Origin: Enterobacteriaceae bacterium
GTDB taxonomy: Bacteria > Pseudomonadota > Gammaproteobacteria > Enterobacterales > Enterobacteriaceae
Reading direction: 5' to 3'
Assembly: GCA_902363335.1 (NCBI GenBank)
Contig: CABIZV010000001.1
Span: 1,054,001 to 1,118,000, forward strand
DNA length: 64,000 nt
Shown here: piece by piece, positions 33,906 through 42,541 of the stretch
Layout of the letters: each line of letters starts with the position of its first letter
Position numbering within the stretch: position 1 is the first letter of the stretch
Program-made: the position numbers and the translations under genes
Notes under the pieces: generated by a model
Seen by the model: only the letters and a program-made list of their open reading frames with translations
What the model was told of the DNA's origin: nothing
The model's database searches: none

Positions 33906-35441
33906 TTACACCGTCCGGCGAGCAAATTCCTTAACTTTAAAGCCCAGCACCGCAAGCGTCGCAAAGTAAGCCACAATGCCCACCAGCACCACGCTAATCA
34001 GACGCAGCAAGCGATACAGCATCGTTCCCTCAGACCACTCCGGCATGACATGCATCATTCCCAAAAGCGCCGCGCCCATGACCACTACGGACACCACCAG
34101 ACGCACCAGGAACAGACGCCAACCCGGCTGCGGAGTAAAGATTTTTTGCTTACGCAGCTGCCAGTAAAGCAGCGCCGCGTTAAGGCAGGCCGCCAGACCA
34201 ATCGACAGCGATAGCCCGGCATGTTTAAGCGGGCCAATGAACGCCAGGTTCATCACCTGGGTTAAAATCAGCGTCACAATGGCAATTTTCACCGGCGTTT
34301 TGATGTCCTGACGCGAATAGAAACCTGGCGCCAGCACCTTCACAATAATCAGCCCCATCAGCCCCACCGAGTAGGCCACCAGCGCACGCTGGGTCATTGC
34401 CGCATCAAACGCGGTAAATTTGCCGTACTGGAACAGCGCCACGGTCAGGGGCTTCGCCAGAATCCCCAACGCGACGGCGCTCGGGAGCGCCAGCAGGAAA
34501 CATAAACGCAGCCCCCAATCCATCAGGCGCTGATATTCATCGTGGTTACCGCTGGCAAAGCTTTTTGACAGCGAGGGCAACAGAATCGTCCCCAGTGCCA
34601 CACCCAGCACGCCGGATGGGAACTCCATCAGGCGGTCGGCGTAGTACATCCACGAAACGGAACCGGACACCAGGAATGACGCAAAAATAGTGTTGATAAT
34701 TAAGGAGATCTGGCTCACCGACACGCCCAGAATAGCTGGGCCCATCTGTTTTATCACACGCACTGCGCCCGCATCTTTAAAGTTGATGCGAGGGAGCACC
34801 AGCATGCCGATCTTTTTCAGGTGCGGTAGCTGATAGGCAAGCTGCAAGACGCCGCCTACGGTCACAGCCCACGCCAGCGCCAGCACCGGAGGATTGAAAT
34901 ATGGCGCGGCAAACAGGGCAAACCCAATCATGCTGACGTTCAGGAAGGTGGGCGCAAAGGCCGGAACGGAGAAGCGGTTCCAGGTGTTAAGAATGGCCCC
35001 CACCAGCGAGGCTAGCGAGATCAGCAGAATATAGGGGAAAGTGATGCGCAGCAGTTGAGTGGTGAGCGCAAACTTCTCAGCGGTATTAGCGAATCCGGGA
35101 GCGGTAATGGTTATCACCCACGGTGCCGCAATCATCCCCAGCACGGTAATGACCGCCAGCGCCAGAGTCAGCAGACCTGAGACATACGAAACAAATACCC
35201 GGGTCGCATCTTCACCCTGCTTGCTTTTGTATTCGGCAAGAATGGGAACGAACGCCTGAGAAAATGCCCCTTCAGCAAAAATTCTGCGCAACAGGTTCGG
35301 CAGCTTAAACGCCACAAAAAAGGCATCGGTTGCCATCCCGGCCCCGAAAATCCTTGCCACTATCGCATCGCGCGCAAATCCCAGTACGCGCGAAAACATG
35401 GTCATCGAGCTGACGGCTGCCAGCGATTTAAGTAGGTTCAT
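33906..35441 (-). CDS. murJ: Lipid II flippase MurJ
   Basis: Moves lipid-linked peptidoglycan precursor across the inner membrane (formerly MviN). It has 511 residues from MNLLKSLAAVSS, the E. coli length; six extra codons upstream are possible but not conserved. It is a multi-span MOP-superfamily protein with MFSRVLGFARDAIVARIFGAG at the N terminus, containing the conserved arginines of the central cavity. It is downstream of mviM, separated by a REP cluster. Confidence 0.97.
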   Translation of the reverse strand: MNLLKSLAAVSSMTMFSRVLGFARDAIVARIFGAGMATDAFFVAFKLPNLLRRIFAEGAFSQAFVPILAEYKSKQGEDATRVFVSYVSGLLTLALAVITVLGMIAAPWVITITAPGFANTAEKFALTTQLLRITFPYILLISLASLVGAILNTWNRFSVPAFAPTFLNVSMIGFALFAAPYFNPPVLALAWAVTVGGVLQLAYQLPHLKKIGMLVLPRINFKDAGAVRVIKQMGPAILGVSVSQISLIINTIFASFLVSGSVSWMYYADRLMEFPSGVLGVALGTILLPSLSKSFASGNHDEYQRLMDWGLRLCFLLALPSAVALGILAKPLTVALFQYGKFTAFDAAMTQRALVAYSVGLMGLIIVKVLAPGFYSRQDIKTPVKIAIVTLILTQVMNLAFIGPLKHAGLSLSIGLAACLNAALLYWQLRKQKIFTPQPGWRLFLVRLVVSVVVMGAALLGMMHVMPEWSEGTMLYRLLRLISVVLVGIVAYFATLAVLGFKVKEFARRTV

Positions 35442-35589
35442 TAATCTGTGATTCCACAACCTGGACCAAAGCGCCTCGTCGGCGGGCGCTGAAAAAGTGG
35501 CGTTAGTCTACCGGGTTCGGAATGAATTGCTACTCTCAGATGTTACAGCGAGTGAGAGTTTGTCGATGGAGCAGATAGTGACGCCTGTG

Positions 35590-35712
35590 ACATCCCGTAG
35601 ACCTGATAAGGCAACGCCGCCATCAGGCATCGTCTGGCACATTGCCGGACGGCGACCGGCCTACATCCACGAGTAGCCCGGTCGAGCGCAGTGACACCGG
35701 GATGAGCTCGGG
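35590..35712. repeat. REP cluster between mviM and murJ
   Basis: Contains a GTAGACCTGATAAGGC...GCCATCAGGC element (35598-35630), a GCCGGACGGCGACCGGCCTAC element (35643-35663) and a TAGCCCGGTCGAGCGCAGTG-type element (35673-35700), in alternating orientation. The rest of the 279-nt gap shows no gene. Confidence 0.8.
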
Positions 35713-35720
35713 ATCTGCGC

Positions 35721-36644
35721 TTATTCGCGAATAGCCTCGCGCCACAATCCTTCCACTATGCGCTGGGCAAAAATCGCCTGCTCACCGGCCGTTTCAGGAA
35801 CCGTCTGATTTTGCACACACTCAATAAAATGCCGCGCACAGCCGACAAAACCGCGTTGCTCAAGGGTGGTCTGCCAACCTGGGATCGGCTGGGTTACGAC
35901 ACCCGCACCGCGCTCTTCCCGCCATTCCCGCATATCCGTAACTTCATACAGCCCGCCGTCAGCGACCGCCTGCACCCATTCCCGCTGGCTGCCTGCTCGT
36001 CGGTGCATACTGGTGGTTATCTGCAAACCCGGTTGGCTGAAATGGTGTTCGGCATAGAACATACAGCCTTCATCGGTAGTATTTAATACGCCACCGCTCA
36101 GTTTCGCCTTCCCGTCCGCCAGCCATAGCGCGGTATCCACCACATGCAGATAATCATCCAGCAGCGTGAAACGCAGGTCGTGCGGGCCAACGCTGTCGGC
36201 ACGATGCTTATCCATTCGCAGCGATGACATCTCACCAGCATGCTTTTTCAGCTCACGATACAGCGGAGAAAAACGGCGATTAAATCCGACCATCAGCGTC
36301 AGGTTTTTACGCGCCGCCAGCGCGACCAGCCTTTCGGCATCGTCGAGTTTATCAGCCAGCGGTTTGTCGACGCAGACGTGGACACCGGCATTGAGCAATT
36401 CACTCACCACCGCATAATGTGACGCCGTCGAACTGTGGACAAACACGGCGTCGCACTGTGCGGCCAGGCTTGTTAGCGAGTCGGCGTAAGGCATGCGATA
36501 AGTTTCACACACCCGCAGCGCCTTTTCTTTGCCCGGTGACCAGGCCGCCTGCAAGCTCCAGTCGGTCGCAGCGCTTAATACGGGCAACCACGCTTTTTGT
36601 GCAATACCGCCCAGACCGACGACGCCAACGCGCAATTTAGCCAT
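35721..36644 (-). CDS. mviM: Gfo/Idh/MocA-family oxidoreductase MviM
   Basis: NAD(P)-binding oxidoreductase-like protein of 307 residues (also YceM). The N-terminal Rossmann motif is VGVVGLGGIAQKAWLP, and the family EKP-type motif appears as CVDKPLADKLDDA. The substrate is not known. It follows yceH by 5 nt and lies upstream of murJ, an order conserved in enterobacteria. Confidence 0.92.
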   Translation of the reverse strand: MAKLRVGVVGLGGIAQKAWLPVLSAATDWSLQAAWSPGKEKALRVCETYRMPYADSLTSLAAQCDAVFVHSSTASHYAVVSELLNAGVHVCVDKPLADKLDDAERLVALAARKNLTLMVGFNRRFSPLYRELKKHAGEMSSLRMDKHRADSVGPHDLRFTLLDDYLHVVDTALWLADGKAKLSGGVLNTTDEGCMFYAEHHFSQPGLQITTSMHRRAGSQREWVQAVADGGLYEVTDMREWREERGAGVVTQPIPGWQTTLEQRGFVGCARHFIECVQNQTVPETAGEQAIFAQRIVEGLWREAIRE

Positions 36645-36649
36645 GCCGA

Positions 36650-37303
36650 TTACTCCCCAAGATGTGCAAGCAGTGAGTCCAGACGCTGTTTTAACTCAGC
36701 GACCTCGCCTTCAAGCGCCAGGACGCGATCACGTAAATCTTCATTCGCCTCCGTTGGTTCAGGCTGGCTTGCCGCCATCGTGTCAACGTCAACCTCACCG
36801 CTGAACAGGTGCATATAGCGACTCTCGCGTTTTCCCGGCTCGCGCGGTAAGCGCACGACAAACGGGCCATCTTCGCGATTGGCCAGACGCTCAAGCGTAT
36901 TTTCAACCTCAGCCATATCGGCAAATTCATGCATACGCTGCGCGCGTCCACGCAGTTCGCCCGGCGTTTGTGCGCCGCGCAACAGCAGCGTGGTCACGAG
37001 AGCAACCTCTGCGCCGGACAGCTTAAGGTCGCCAAATTCAGAATTACAAAAACGTTGTTCATACTTGGTGACGCGGTTGCCAAAACCACTGACCGTGCGC
37101 AGATAGTGACGCTTGACCAGCATATCCAGTTGCTCTTGCACTTCGGTGTCGCTTAGCGTCATCACCGGTTCACGGTTAGTTTTCTGGTTGCAGGCGGTGA
37201 CAACACCGTTAATTGACAGCGGATATTGTTCAGGCGTAGTCACCTGTTTTTCCAGTAAACAGCCGATAACTCGCGCTTCCAGCGGGCTTAATTGGTATTT
37301 CAT
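36650..37303 (-). CDS. yceH: YceH, DUF480 family protein
   Basis: Conserved protein of 217 residues. It begins MKYQLSPLEARVIGCLLEKQVTTPEQYPLS, the family signature, resembles tandem winged-helix domains and ends in a short coiled coil (VLALEGEVAELKQRLDSLLAHL). The function is not established. It is between rimJ and mviM with gaps of 10 and 5 nt, so it is probably co-transcribed with both. Confidence 0.92.
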   Translation of the reverse strand: MKYQLSPLEARVIGCLLEKQVTTPEQYPLSINGVVTACNQKTNREPVMTLSDTEVQEQLDMLVKRHYLRTVSGFGNRVTKYEQRFCNSEFGDLKLSGAEVALVTTLLLRGAQTPGELRGRAQRMHEFADMAEVENTLERLANREDGPFVVRLPREPGKRESRYMHLFSGEVDVDTMAASQPEPTEANEDLRDRVLALEGEVAELKQRLDSLLAHLGE

Positions 37304-37313
37304 TTTTGTCTCC

Positions 37314-37898
37314 TTATCGACCGGCCGTCCATTGTGGGGTGGTTAATGCGGTAAGCACATGGTCACGCCACTCGCCATCAATCAGTAAATAGTCTTTTGC
37401 ATAGCCTTCTTTTTCAAACCCAAGACGCGCCAGCAGACCGCCGCTGCGATGGTTATGCGGCATGTAATTGGCCATGATACGGTGAATATGTTGCGTGCGT
37501 TGCATGTAACGTATTGCGCTGGTGAGCGCCTCATACATCATTCCCTGCCCCTGCCATTTTTGCGAAATGGAGTAGCCAAGGTAGCAGGCATGGAATGAGC
37601 CGCGCACCACGTTGGAAAAATTAGCCACGCCGATAATCTCTTTCTCCTCGGGATCGAGGAGCGCAAAATAATAGGCTGTTCCCTGCTTATGAAATTCATT
37701 AATCATCGACAACCGCGCCTGCCAACCCGAAGGATAACAATGGCTGTCGTCACGAATCGGTTCCCAGGGTTTTAAAAACTGCCGATTCTCTGCGTAATAA
37801 TCAGCCAGACGCCATGCGTCCCTCTCGTGAACCAAACGGACAACAAGCCGGTCGGTGGTCAACCGCACTTTCGGTACACTACTGCGATAGCCAAACAT
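37314..37898 (-). CDS. rimJ: Ribosomal protein S5 alanine N-acetyltransferase RimJ
   Basis: GNAT-fold enzyme that acetylates the N-terminal alanine of ribosomal protein S5. It has 194 residues, the E. coli length, with the GNAT core LGYSISQKWQGQGMMYEAL and NYMPHNHRSGGLLARLGFEKEGYAK. It heads rimJ-yceH-mviM. Confidence 0.96.
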   Translation of the reverse strand: MFGYRSSVPKVRLTTDRLVVRLVHERDAWRLADYYAENRQFLKPWEPIRDDSHCYPSGWQARLSMINEFHKQGTAYYFALLDPEEKEIIGVANFSNVVRGSFHACYLGYSISQKWQGQGMMYEALTSAIRYMQRTQHIHRIMANYMPHNHRSGGLLARLGFEKEGYAKDYLLIDGEWRDHVLTALTTPQWTAGR

Positions 37899-37961
37899 CT
37901 CACTACTCCCGTACCCAACGTATACCCCGGTCTTTTCACTATACCTGCCCGAGGGCAGCCA

Positions 37962-38030
37962 ATGAAAAACAATCTGTTATTCTGCATTGTGATAAAAAAA
38001 AGGGGCTGCTGGCAATACGTCAAAAGGTGA
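37962..38030 (+). CDS. Very small open frame, 22 residues (doubtful)
   Basis: Starts MKNNLLFCIVIKKRG, preceded by GAGGGCAGCCA, which could act as a ribosome site. It is one of two tiny frames in the stretch where E. coli has mdtH and grxB. No homologue is recognised; it may be chance. Confidence 0.2.
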   Translation: MKNNLLFCIVIKKRGCWQYVKR

Positions 38031-38044
38031 GACGGCCCGGCAAA

Positions 38045-38149
38045 ATGAAGATGTTTATCATTAATGCCCAGCCGCAAGAAGTTGAGAGAATTCAGAATGA
38101 TGATTTCTTAAACTATATTGGGCGTTTAATGCCATTTTCGGACAAATAA
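38045..38149 (+). CDS. Small open frame, 34 residues, unknown
   Basis: Encodes a protein starting MKMFIINAQPQEVERIQ and ending NYIGRLMPFSDK. AAGGTGA lies 13 nt upstream of the ATG, a little far. The composition looks protein-like and its codon use is unremarkable. It sits between rimJ and the tatE-like gene in a 347-nt gap. It may be a genuine small protein or the remnant of a lost gene; it is not recognised. Confidence 0.35.
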   Translation: MKMFIINAQPQEVERIQNDDFLNYIGRLMPFSDK

Positions 38150-38245
38150 AATTCTCCCGCCTTTGCGAAAATCTGCCCTCAAAAATCTCGCAACGCGGGT
38201 CTTTGACAACGCGTCGCGATCCCCTTATCTCTTGAAAGGTTCATC

Positions 38246-38467
38246 ATGGGTGAAATTAGCATTACCAAACTGCTGGTGATTGTCGTACTGGTTATTTTAT
38301 TGTTCGGTACCAAAAAGCTCGCCACGCTTGGCTCCGATGTCGGTGCGGCGTTGAAAGGCTTTAAAAAAGCGATGAATGACGATAACAAAGGTGATGATGC
38401 CGACTTTTTGAATTCGCAAAGCGCGACGGACGAGGCCACCAAAGCCGATAACACCGCTAATCGTTAA
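38246..38467 (+). CDS. tatE: TatE-like twin-arginine translocase subunit
   Basis: TatA/TatE family protein of 73 residues: a short N-terminal extracytoplasmic stretch, one transmembrane helix (LLVIVVLVILLFG), the hinge FGTKKLATLGSDVG, an amphipathic helix AALKGFKKAM and an acidic tail. The first 46 residues are nearly those of E. coli TatE, whose gene in K-12 lies near lipA, far from this locus. It would form the pore-forming oligomer exporting folded twin-arginine substrates with TatBC. AAAGG precedes the start. Whether this is a moved tatE or an extra paralogue needs the rest of the genome. Confidence 0.82.
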   Translation: MGEISITKLLVIVVLVILLFGTKKLATLGSDVGAALKGFKKAMNDDNKGDDADFLNSQSATDEATKADNTANR

Positions 38468-38648
38468 GCATTATTATCAGCTGCGTAATTAGCATCAGAA
38501 TTTACGCAGATCAGAAGAATATGCCGGTAGCGGGCCATTGATTTCACCCTCCAGCGGCACTTTCAGTATTTTCCGCTGTCGGAAACTTACTGGCATCGTA
38601 TGCTGCTGTCTGTCAGGATGAACACGATGCTTCACGCTGAGGAACCCC

Positions 38649-39209
38649 ATGAAAAAATTGTTAGTCATTGCCGCCCTGATCATAAGCGGTCTGGTTGTCG
38701 GCTGTAATCAGCTTACGCAGTACTCCGTGAGCGAACAGGAGATCAATCAGGCGCTGCAAAAGCGCAATAATTTCTCCAAAGATATTGGGGTACCAGGCGT
38801 TGCCGACGCCCATATTGTTTTAAACAATCTCACTAGCGCGATTGGCCGTACCGAGCCAAACAAAATCACGCTTAGCGGCGACGCGAAACTGGATCTGAAC
38901 TCCTTGTTCGGCAGTCAGAAAGCGAATATTGCTCTGACTCTGAAAGCCCTGCCGGTATTTAATCAGCAAGAAGGCGCGATTTATCTTCAGGAAATGGAAG
39001 TGGTCGATGCCAAAGTCGAACCGGAGAAAATGCAGTCGGTGGTGCAGACACTCATTCCTTATCTGAATCAATCGTTGCGCACTTACTTCAACAAGCAGCC
39101 AGCCTACGTGTTGAAAGAGGACGCCAGCCAGGGCGAAGCGCTGGCGAAGAAATACGCTAAAGGCATTGAAGTTAAACCGGGTGAAATTATTATCCCGTTT
39201 ACTAACTGA
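38649..39209 (+). CDS. yceB: YceB lipoprotein (DUF1439)
   Basis: Predicted lipoprotein of 186 residues, the E. coli length. The lipoprotein signal peptide ends ISGLVVGCNQLTQ with Cys19 as the lipidation site; the mature part is a DUF1439 lipid-binding-like fold. The function is unproven. It is followed by a strong terminator. Confidence 0.92.
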   Translation: MKKLLVIAALIISGLVVGCNQLTQYSVSEQEINQALQKRNNFSKDIGVPGVADAHIVLNNLTSAIGRTEPNKITLSGDAKLDLNSLFGSQKANIALTLKALPVFNQQEGAIYLQEMEVVDAKVEPEKMQSVVQTLIPYLNQSLRTYFNKQPAYVLKEDASQGEALAKKYAKGIEVKPGEIIIPFTN

Positions 39210-39216
39210 CTCCCCG

Positions 39217-39243
39217 CTGCCCGGTAATACCGGGCAGTTTTTT
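39217..39243 (+). terminator. Intrinsic terminator of yceB
   Basis: CTGCCCGGT/ACCGGGCAG stem with a 3-nt loop followed by TTTTTTA, 8 nt after the stop codon. Confidence 0.88.
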
Positions 39244-39260
39244 ATTTAAAAAGGATGCAA

Positions 39261-39276
39261 AGGAAAACGTTTACGC
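39261..39276 (+). promoter_or_regulatory. PurR operator upstream of pyrC
   Basis: AGGAAAACGTTTACGC matches the E. coli pyrC PurR site, with the central ACGTTT of the consensus. It lies about 64 bp before the start codon. Purine-dependent repression is inferred from E. coli. Confidence 0.75.
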
Positions 39277-39339
39277 TTATCCTTAGTGCCCGGCAAAAAG
39301 CAGCCATTATGACTGATCTCTCACCAGCCGGAGCCTTCC

Positions 39340-40386
39340 ATGACCGCATTACCTCAAGTTCTTAAAATTCGCCGCCCTGATGACTGGCATATCCACCTTC
39401 GCGATGGCGAGATGCTGAACACGGTTGTTCCGTATACCAGTGAACTGTATGGCCGCGCGATTATCATGCCAAACCTGGTGCCGCCGATTACCACCGTGGA
39501 AGCAGCAATTGCTTATCGCCAGCGTATTCTGGACGCGGTTCCTGCCGGTCATAACTTCACGCCGCTGATGACCTGCTATTTAACCGATACGCTGGATCCC
39601 AACGAACTTGAGCGTGGCTTTAATGAGGGCGTATTCACCGCCGCCAAGCTTTACCCTGCCAACGCCACCACCAATTCCAGCCACGGCGTGACCAGCACCG
39701 ACGCGATTATGCCGGTGCTTGAACGTATGCAAAAACTGGGGATGCCGCTGCTGGTTCACGGGGAAGTGACCCACGCTGATATCGACATCTTTGACCGCGA
39801 AGCGCGCTTTATCGATACCGTCATGGAGCCGCTACGTCAGCGTCTGCCAGAACTGAAAGTCGTGTTCGAGCACATTACCACCAAAGATGCAGCGGAATAT
39901 GTTCGCGACGGCAATGAACTTATCGCCGCCACGATTACGCCGCAACACCTGATGTTTAACCGCAACCATATGCTGGTTGGCGGCGTGCGCCCTCACCTTT
40001 ACTGCTTGCCGATCCTTAAACGTAACGTGCACCAGCAGGCACTGCGTGAGCTGGTTGCCAGCGGTTTCACCCGCGCCTTCCTCGGCACCGACTCAGCGCC
40101 TCATGCTCGCCATCGCAAAGAGGCAAGCTGCGGCTGCGCGGGCTGCTTCAATGCCCCGACCGCTCTTGGCAGCTACGCTAGCGTGTTCGAAGATATGAAT
40201 GCGCTTGAACACTTCGAAGCCTTCTGTTCCCTGAACGGCCCGCGTTTCTACGGCTTGCCGGTGAATGAAGATTTTGTCGAACTGGTACGTGAAGAAAGCA
40301 CAGTGCCTGAAAGTATCACCCTCACCGACGACACGCTGGTGCCATTCCTTGCCGGTGAATCCCTGCACTGGACGGTAAAAAAATAA
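39340..40386 (+). CDS. pyrC: Dihydroorotase (PyrC)
   Basis: Zinc enzyme of pyrimidine synthesis that cyclises carbamoyl-aspartate to dihydroorotate. It has 348 residues as in E. coli. The metal-binding HIHLRDG has His17 and His19, and the carboxylated lysine is K103 in TAAKLYPANATTNS. The substrate loop and C-terminal aspartate region (LGTDSAPHARHRKE) are conserved. Confidence 0.98.
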   Translation: MTALPQVLKIRRPDDWHIHLRDGEMLNTVVPYTSELYGRAIIMPNLVPPITTVEAAIAYRQRILDAVPAGHNFTPLMTCYLTDTLDPNELERGFNEGVFTAAKLYPANATTNSSHGVTSTDAIMPVLERMQKLGMPLLVHGEVTHADIDIFDREARFIDTVMEPLRQRLPELKVVFEHITTKDAAEYVRDGNELIAATITPQHLMFNRNHMLVGGVRPHLYCLPILKRNVHQQALRELVASGFTRAFLGTDSAPHARHRKEASCGCAGCFNAPTALGSYASVFEDMNALEHFEAFCSLNGPRFYGLPVNEDFVELVREESTVPESITLTDDTLVPFLAGESLHWTVKK

Positions 40387-40418
40387 ATTCGCGCCCCCTG
40401 TTGTAAACTCACGAAAGT

Positions 40419-40438
40419 TACTGTATAAATATACAGTA
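40419..40438 (+). promoter_or_regulatory. LexA box of dinI
   Basis: TACTGTATAAATATACAGTA, a near-perfect SOS box (CTGT-N8-ACAG with an AT core), 20 bp upstream of the dinI start. It predicts tight LexA control and DNA-damage induction. Confidence 0.92.
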
Positions 40439-40457
40439 TATTACACAGGGGGCAATT

Positions 40458-40703
40458 ATGCGTATTGAAGTCACCGTAGCAAAAACCACCGCGCTACCCG
40501 CCGGCGCCTTAGACGCGCTGGCAGATGAACTTTCCCGCCGTATCAACGATCAATTTCCTGACCGTGGAGGTAGCGTGAGCGTACGCTACGCCGCGAACAA
40601 TAACCTCTCCGTTATCGGCGGTATTAAAGAAGATAAAGACCGTATCACCGAGATTCTCCAGGAAACCTGGGAGAGCGCGGACGACTGGTTCATCACTGAT
40701 TAA
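40458..40703 (+). CDS. dinI: DNA damage-inducible protein DinI
   Basis: Small acidic modulator of RecA filaments in the SOS response. It has 81 residues, the E. coli length, starting MRIEVTVAK, with the C-terminal acidic helix that mimics DNA (DRITEILQETWESADDWF). Preceded by GGGGG as ribosome site and a strong LexA box; followed by a terminator. Confidence 0.96.
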   Translation: MRIEVTVAKTTALPAGALDALADELSRRINDQFPDRGGSVSVRYAANNNLSVIGGIKEDKDRITEILQETWESADDWFITD

Positions 40704-40727
40704 CCCTTGTGACAACATTGTGTTTTT

Positions 40728-40750
40728 GCCGGGTCGCCCCGGCTTTTTTT
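40728..40750 (+). terminator. Intrinsic terminator of dinI
   Basis: GCCGGG/CCCGGC stem with a 4-nt loop followed by seven Ts, 25 nt past the stop codon. Confidence 0.88.
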
Positions 40751-40986
40751 CATCTTTATCTGGTTGTTATTTCCACATTCCATCCCCATTATTTAAATCA
40801 GCCGCAAAAACAATGCACAAATGCTTGTTTATTGCGCAAACAACACGCTACTCAGGAATTTATGTTGCTTTTGACCTCAATTTTCGAGTATTGCTTAAAT
40901 TGTTGTATACTGATAAAGCTTCACTAAAAAACGCATTAAACCTCGAGAGTTGTTGTTGCCTTTTAACGCATAAATAAGGGGTTATG

Positions 40987-41241
40987 ATGGAAAAGAATAA
41001 TGAAGTCATCCAGACCCATCCCCTCGTCGGATGGGACATCAGCACCGTAGATAGCTACGATGCCATGATGTTGCGCCTGCACTACCAAGACCCCAATGAA
41101 TCGAGCAATAAAGAAGCAGAAGTTGGCCAGACGCTGTGGTTAACGACCGATGTCGCACGTCAATTTATTTCTATTCTGGAAGCTGGAATTGCCAAAATTG
41201 AATCTGGTGATTATCAGGCTAACGAGTATCGTCGGCATTAA
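40987..41241 (+). CDS. bssS: Biofilm regulator BssS
   Basis: Small protein linked in E. coli to biofilm formation and indole/AI-2 signalling. It has 84 residues from the second of two adjacent ATGs (MEKNNEVIQTHPLVGWD), chosen because AAGGGG is 6-7 nt upstream and the E. coli protein starts there. The middle (DPNESSNKEAE) differs from E. coli; the ends are nearly invariant. Mechanism unknown. Confidence 0.93.
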   Translation: MEKNNEVIQTHPLVGWDISTVDSYDAMMLRLHYQDPNESSNKEAEVGQTLWLTTDVARQFISILEAGIAKIESGDYQANEYRRH

Positions 41242-41268
41242 TACCGATACTTTCTTCTAATTAAGCTC

Positions 41269-41297
41269 AAAAGGCACCTTCGGGTGCCTTAATTATT
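41269..41297 (+). terminator. Intrinsic terminator of bssS
   Basis: AAGGCACC/GGTGCCTT stem with a tight 4-nt TTCG loop followed by AATTATTT, about 30 nt past bssS. Confidence 0.8.
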
Positions 41298-41376
41298 TCC
41301 ACACTTGTATAACAACTGTGGGTTAATTACTCTACCTGATACCGTTTCACGCCTTATCATCGCGTCAGGAAAGACT

Positions 41377-42498
41377 ATGCAATACGACCTCATCATTATT
41401 GGCAGCGGCTCCGTCGGTGCTGCTGCTGGTTTCTATGCCCGCAAGGCGGGCTTAAATGTCCTGATGACCGACGCCCATATGCCCCCCCACCAGCATGGCA
41501 GCCATCACGGCGATACGCGTTTGATGCGCCACGCCTATGGTGAAGGCGAGAAATATGTGCCGCTGGTGCTTCGCGCGCAGACGTTGTGGGATGAATTAGC
41601 CACCATCAGTGGCGAAGCTATTTTTGAACGCAGCGGCGTGGTCAATCTGGGGCCTGCCGACTCCACCTTCCTCGATACCGTTGCCCAGAGCGCCGCCCAA
41701 TTCTCGCTGCCGGTTGAGCATCTTGATGCCGCAGCGGTGATGAAACGCTGGCCGGAAATTACCGTGCCGCAGGATTACCGGGCCATCTTTGAACCTGACT
41801 CTGGCGTGCTTAAAAGTGAACTGGCGGTCAAAACGCTTATCGCCATGGCTAAAGATGCCGGCTGTGCGCAGCTCTTTAATTGCCCCGTTACCGCCATAAA
41901 AAGCGACGAAAATGGCGTGACCATTGAGACGTCAGAAGGAAGCTGGCAGGGTAAAAAATTGCTGCTGACGGCAGGCACCTGGGTCAAACAGCTCTACCCA
42001 GAATTGCCCATTCAACCGGTGCGTAAGGTGTTCTCATGGTTCCAGGCCGATGGTCGTTACAGTCAAAAAAATAACTTCCCGGCATTTACCGGCGAGTTAC
42101 CCAACGGCGACCAGTTCTACGGCTTCCCGGCGGTGGATGATGCTTTAAAAATTGGCAAACATAATGGCGGGCAGGTCATCGATAGCCCGGAAGAGCGTAA
42201 AGCTTTCGGCGGGGTGGCGACCGACGGCTCCGAAGCGTTCAGCTTCCTGCGGCAAATTCTGCCGGGCATCGGCGGCTGTCTGCACGGCGCAGCCTGCACC
42301 TACGATAACTCACCAGATGAAGACTTTATTATCGACACGTTGCCAGGCCAACCGGATGTGCTGTTTATCGGCGGCCTGAGCGGCCACGGCTTTAAATTTG
42401 CGACGGTACTGGGAGAAATTGCCGCCCAGTTTGCCCAACAAAAAACGCCAGAATTTGATTTAAGTGCTTTTGCACTCAACCGTTTTAATCATGAATAA
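41377..42498 (+). CDS. solA: N-methyl-L-tryptophan oxidase (SolA)
   Basis: Flavoprotein oxidase of the sarcosine oxidase family that demethylates N-methyl-L-tryptophan. It has 373 residues from MQYDLIIIGSG (E. coli 372); CAGGAAAG precedes this ATG, and the open frame upstream is not conserved. The N-terminal dinucleotide-binding motif is GSGSVGAAAGFYA, and the cysteine that covalently binds FAD lies in GAACTYDNSPDEDF. Confidence 0.95.
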   Translation: MQYDLIIIGSGSVGAAAGFYARKAGLNVLMTDAHMPPHQHGSHHGDTRLMRHAYGEGEKYVPLVLRAQTLWDELATISGEAIFERSGVVNLGPADSTFLDTVAQSAAQFSLPVEHLDAAAVMKRWPEITVPQDYRAIFEPDSGVLKSELAVKTLIAMAKDAGCAQLFNCPVTAIKSDENGVTIETSEGSWQGKKLLLTAGTWVKQLYPELPIQPVRKVFSWFQADGRYSQKNNFPAFTGELPNGDQFYGFPAVDDALKIGKHNGGQVIDSPEERKAFGGVATDGSEAFSFLRQILPGIGGCLHGAACTYDNSPDEDFIIDTLPGQPDVLFIGGLSGHGFKFATVLGEIAAQFAQQKTPEFDLSAFALNRFNHE

Positions 42499-42501
42499 CA
42501 A

Positions 42502-42530
42502 AACGGCCCCGGATTAACGGGGCCGTTCAT
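42502..42530. terminator. Bidirectional terminator between solA and yceO
   Basis: AACGGCCCC/GGGGCCGTT stem with an 8-nt interior. On the plus strand it is followed by TCATT; on the minus strand by TTTTGTTATT. It can end solA and, from the other side, trhO. Confidence 0.65.
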
Positions 42531-42541
42531 TAGAGAATACT

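Noticed and set aside
38203..38231. TTGACA and TATCTC boxes just upstream of the tatE-like gene
   Set aside because: The implied transcript would start inside or next to the ribosome-binding site, leaving almost no leader, so a real promoter here is doubtful.
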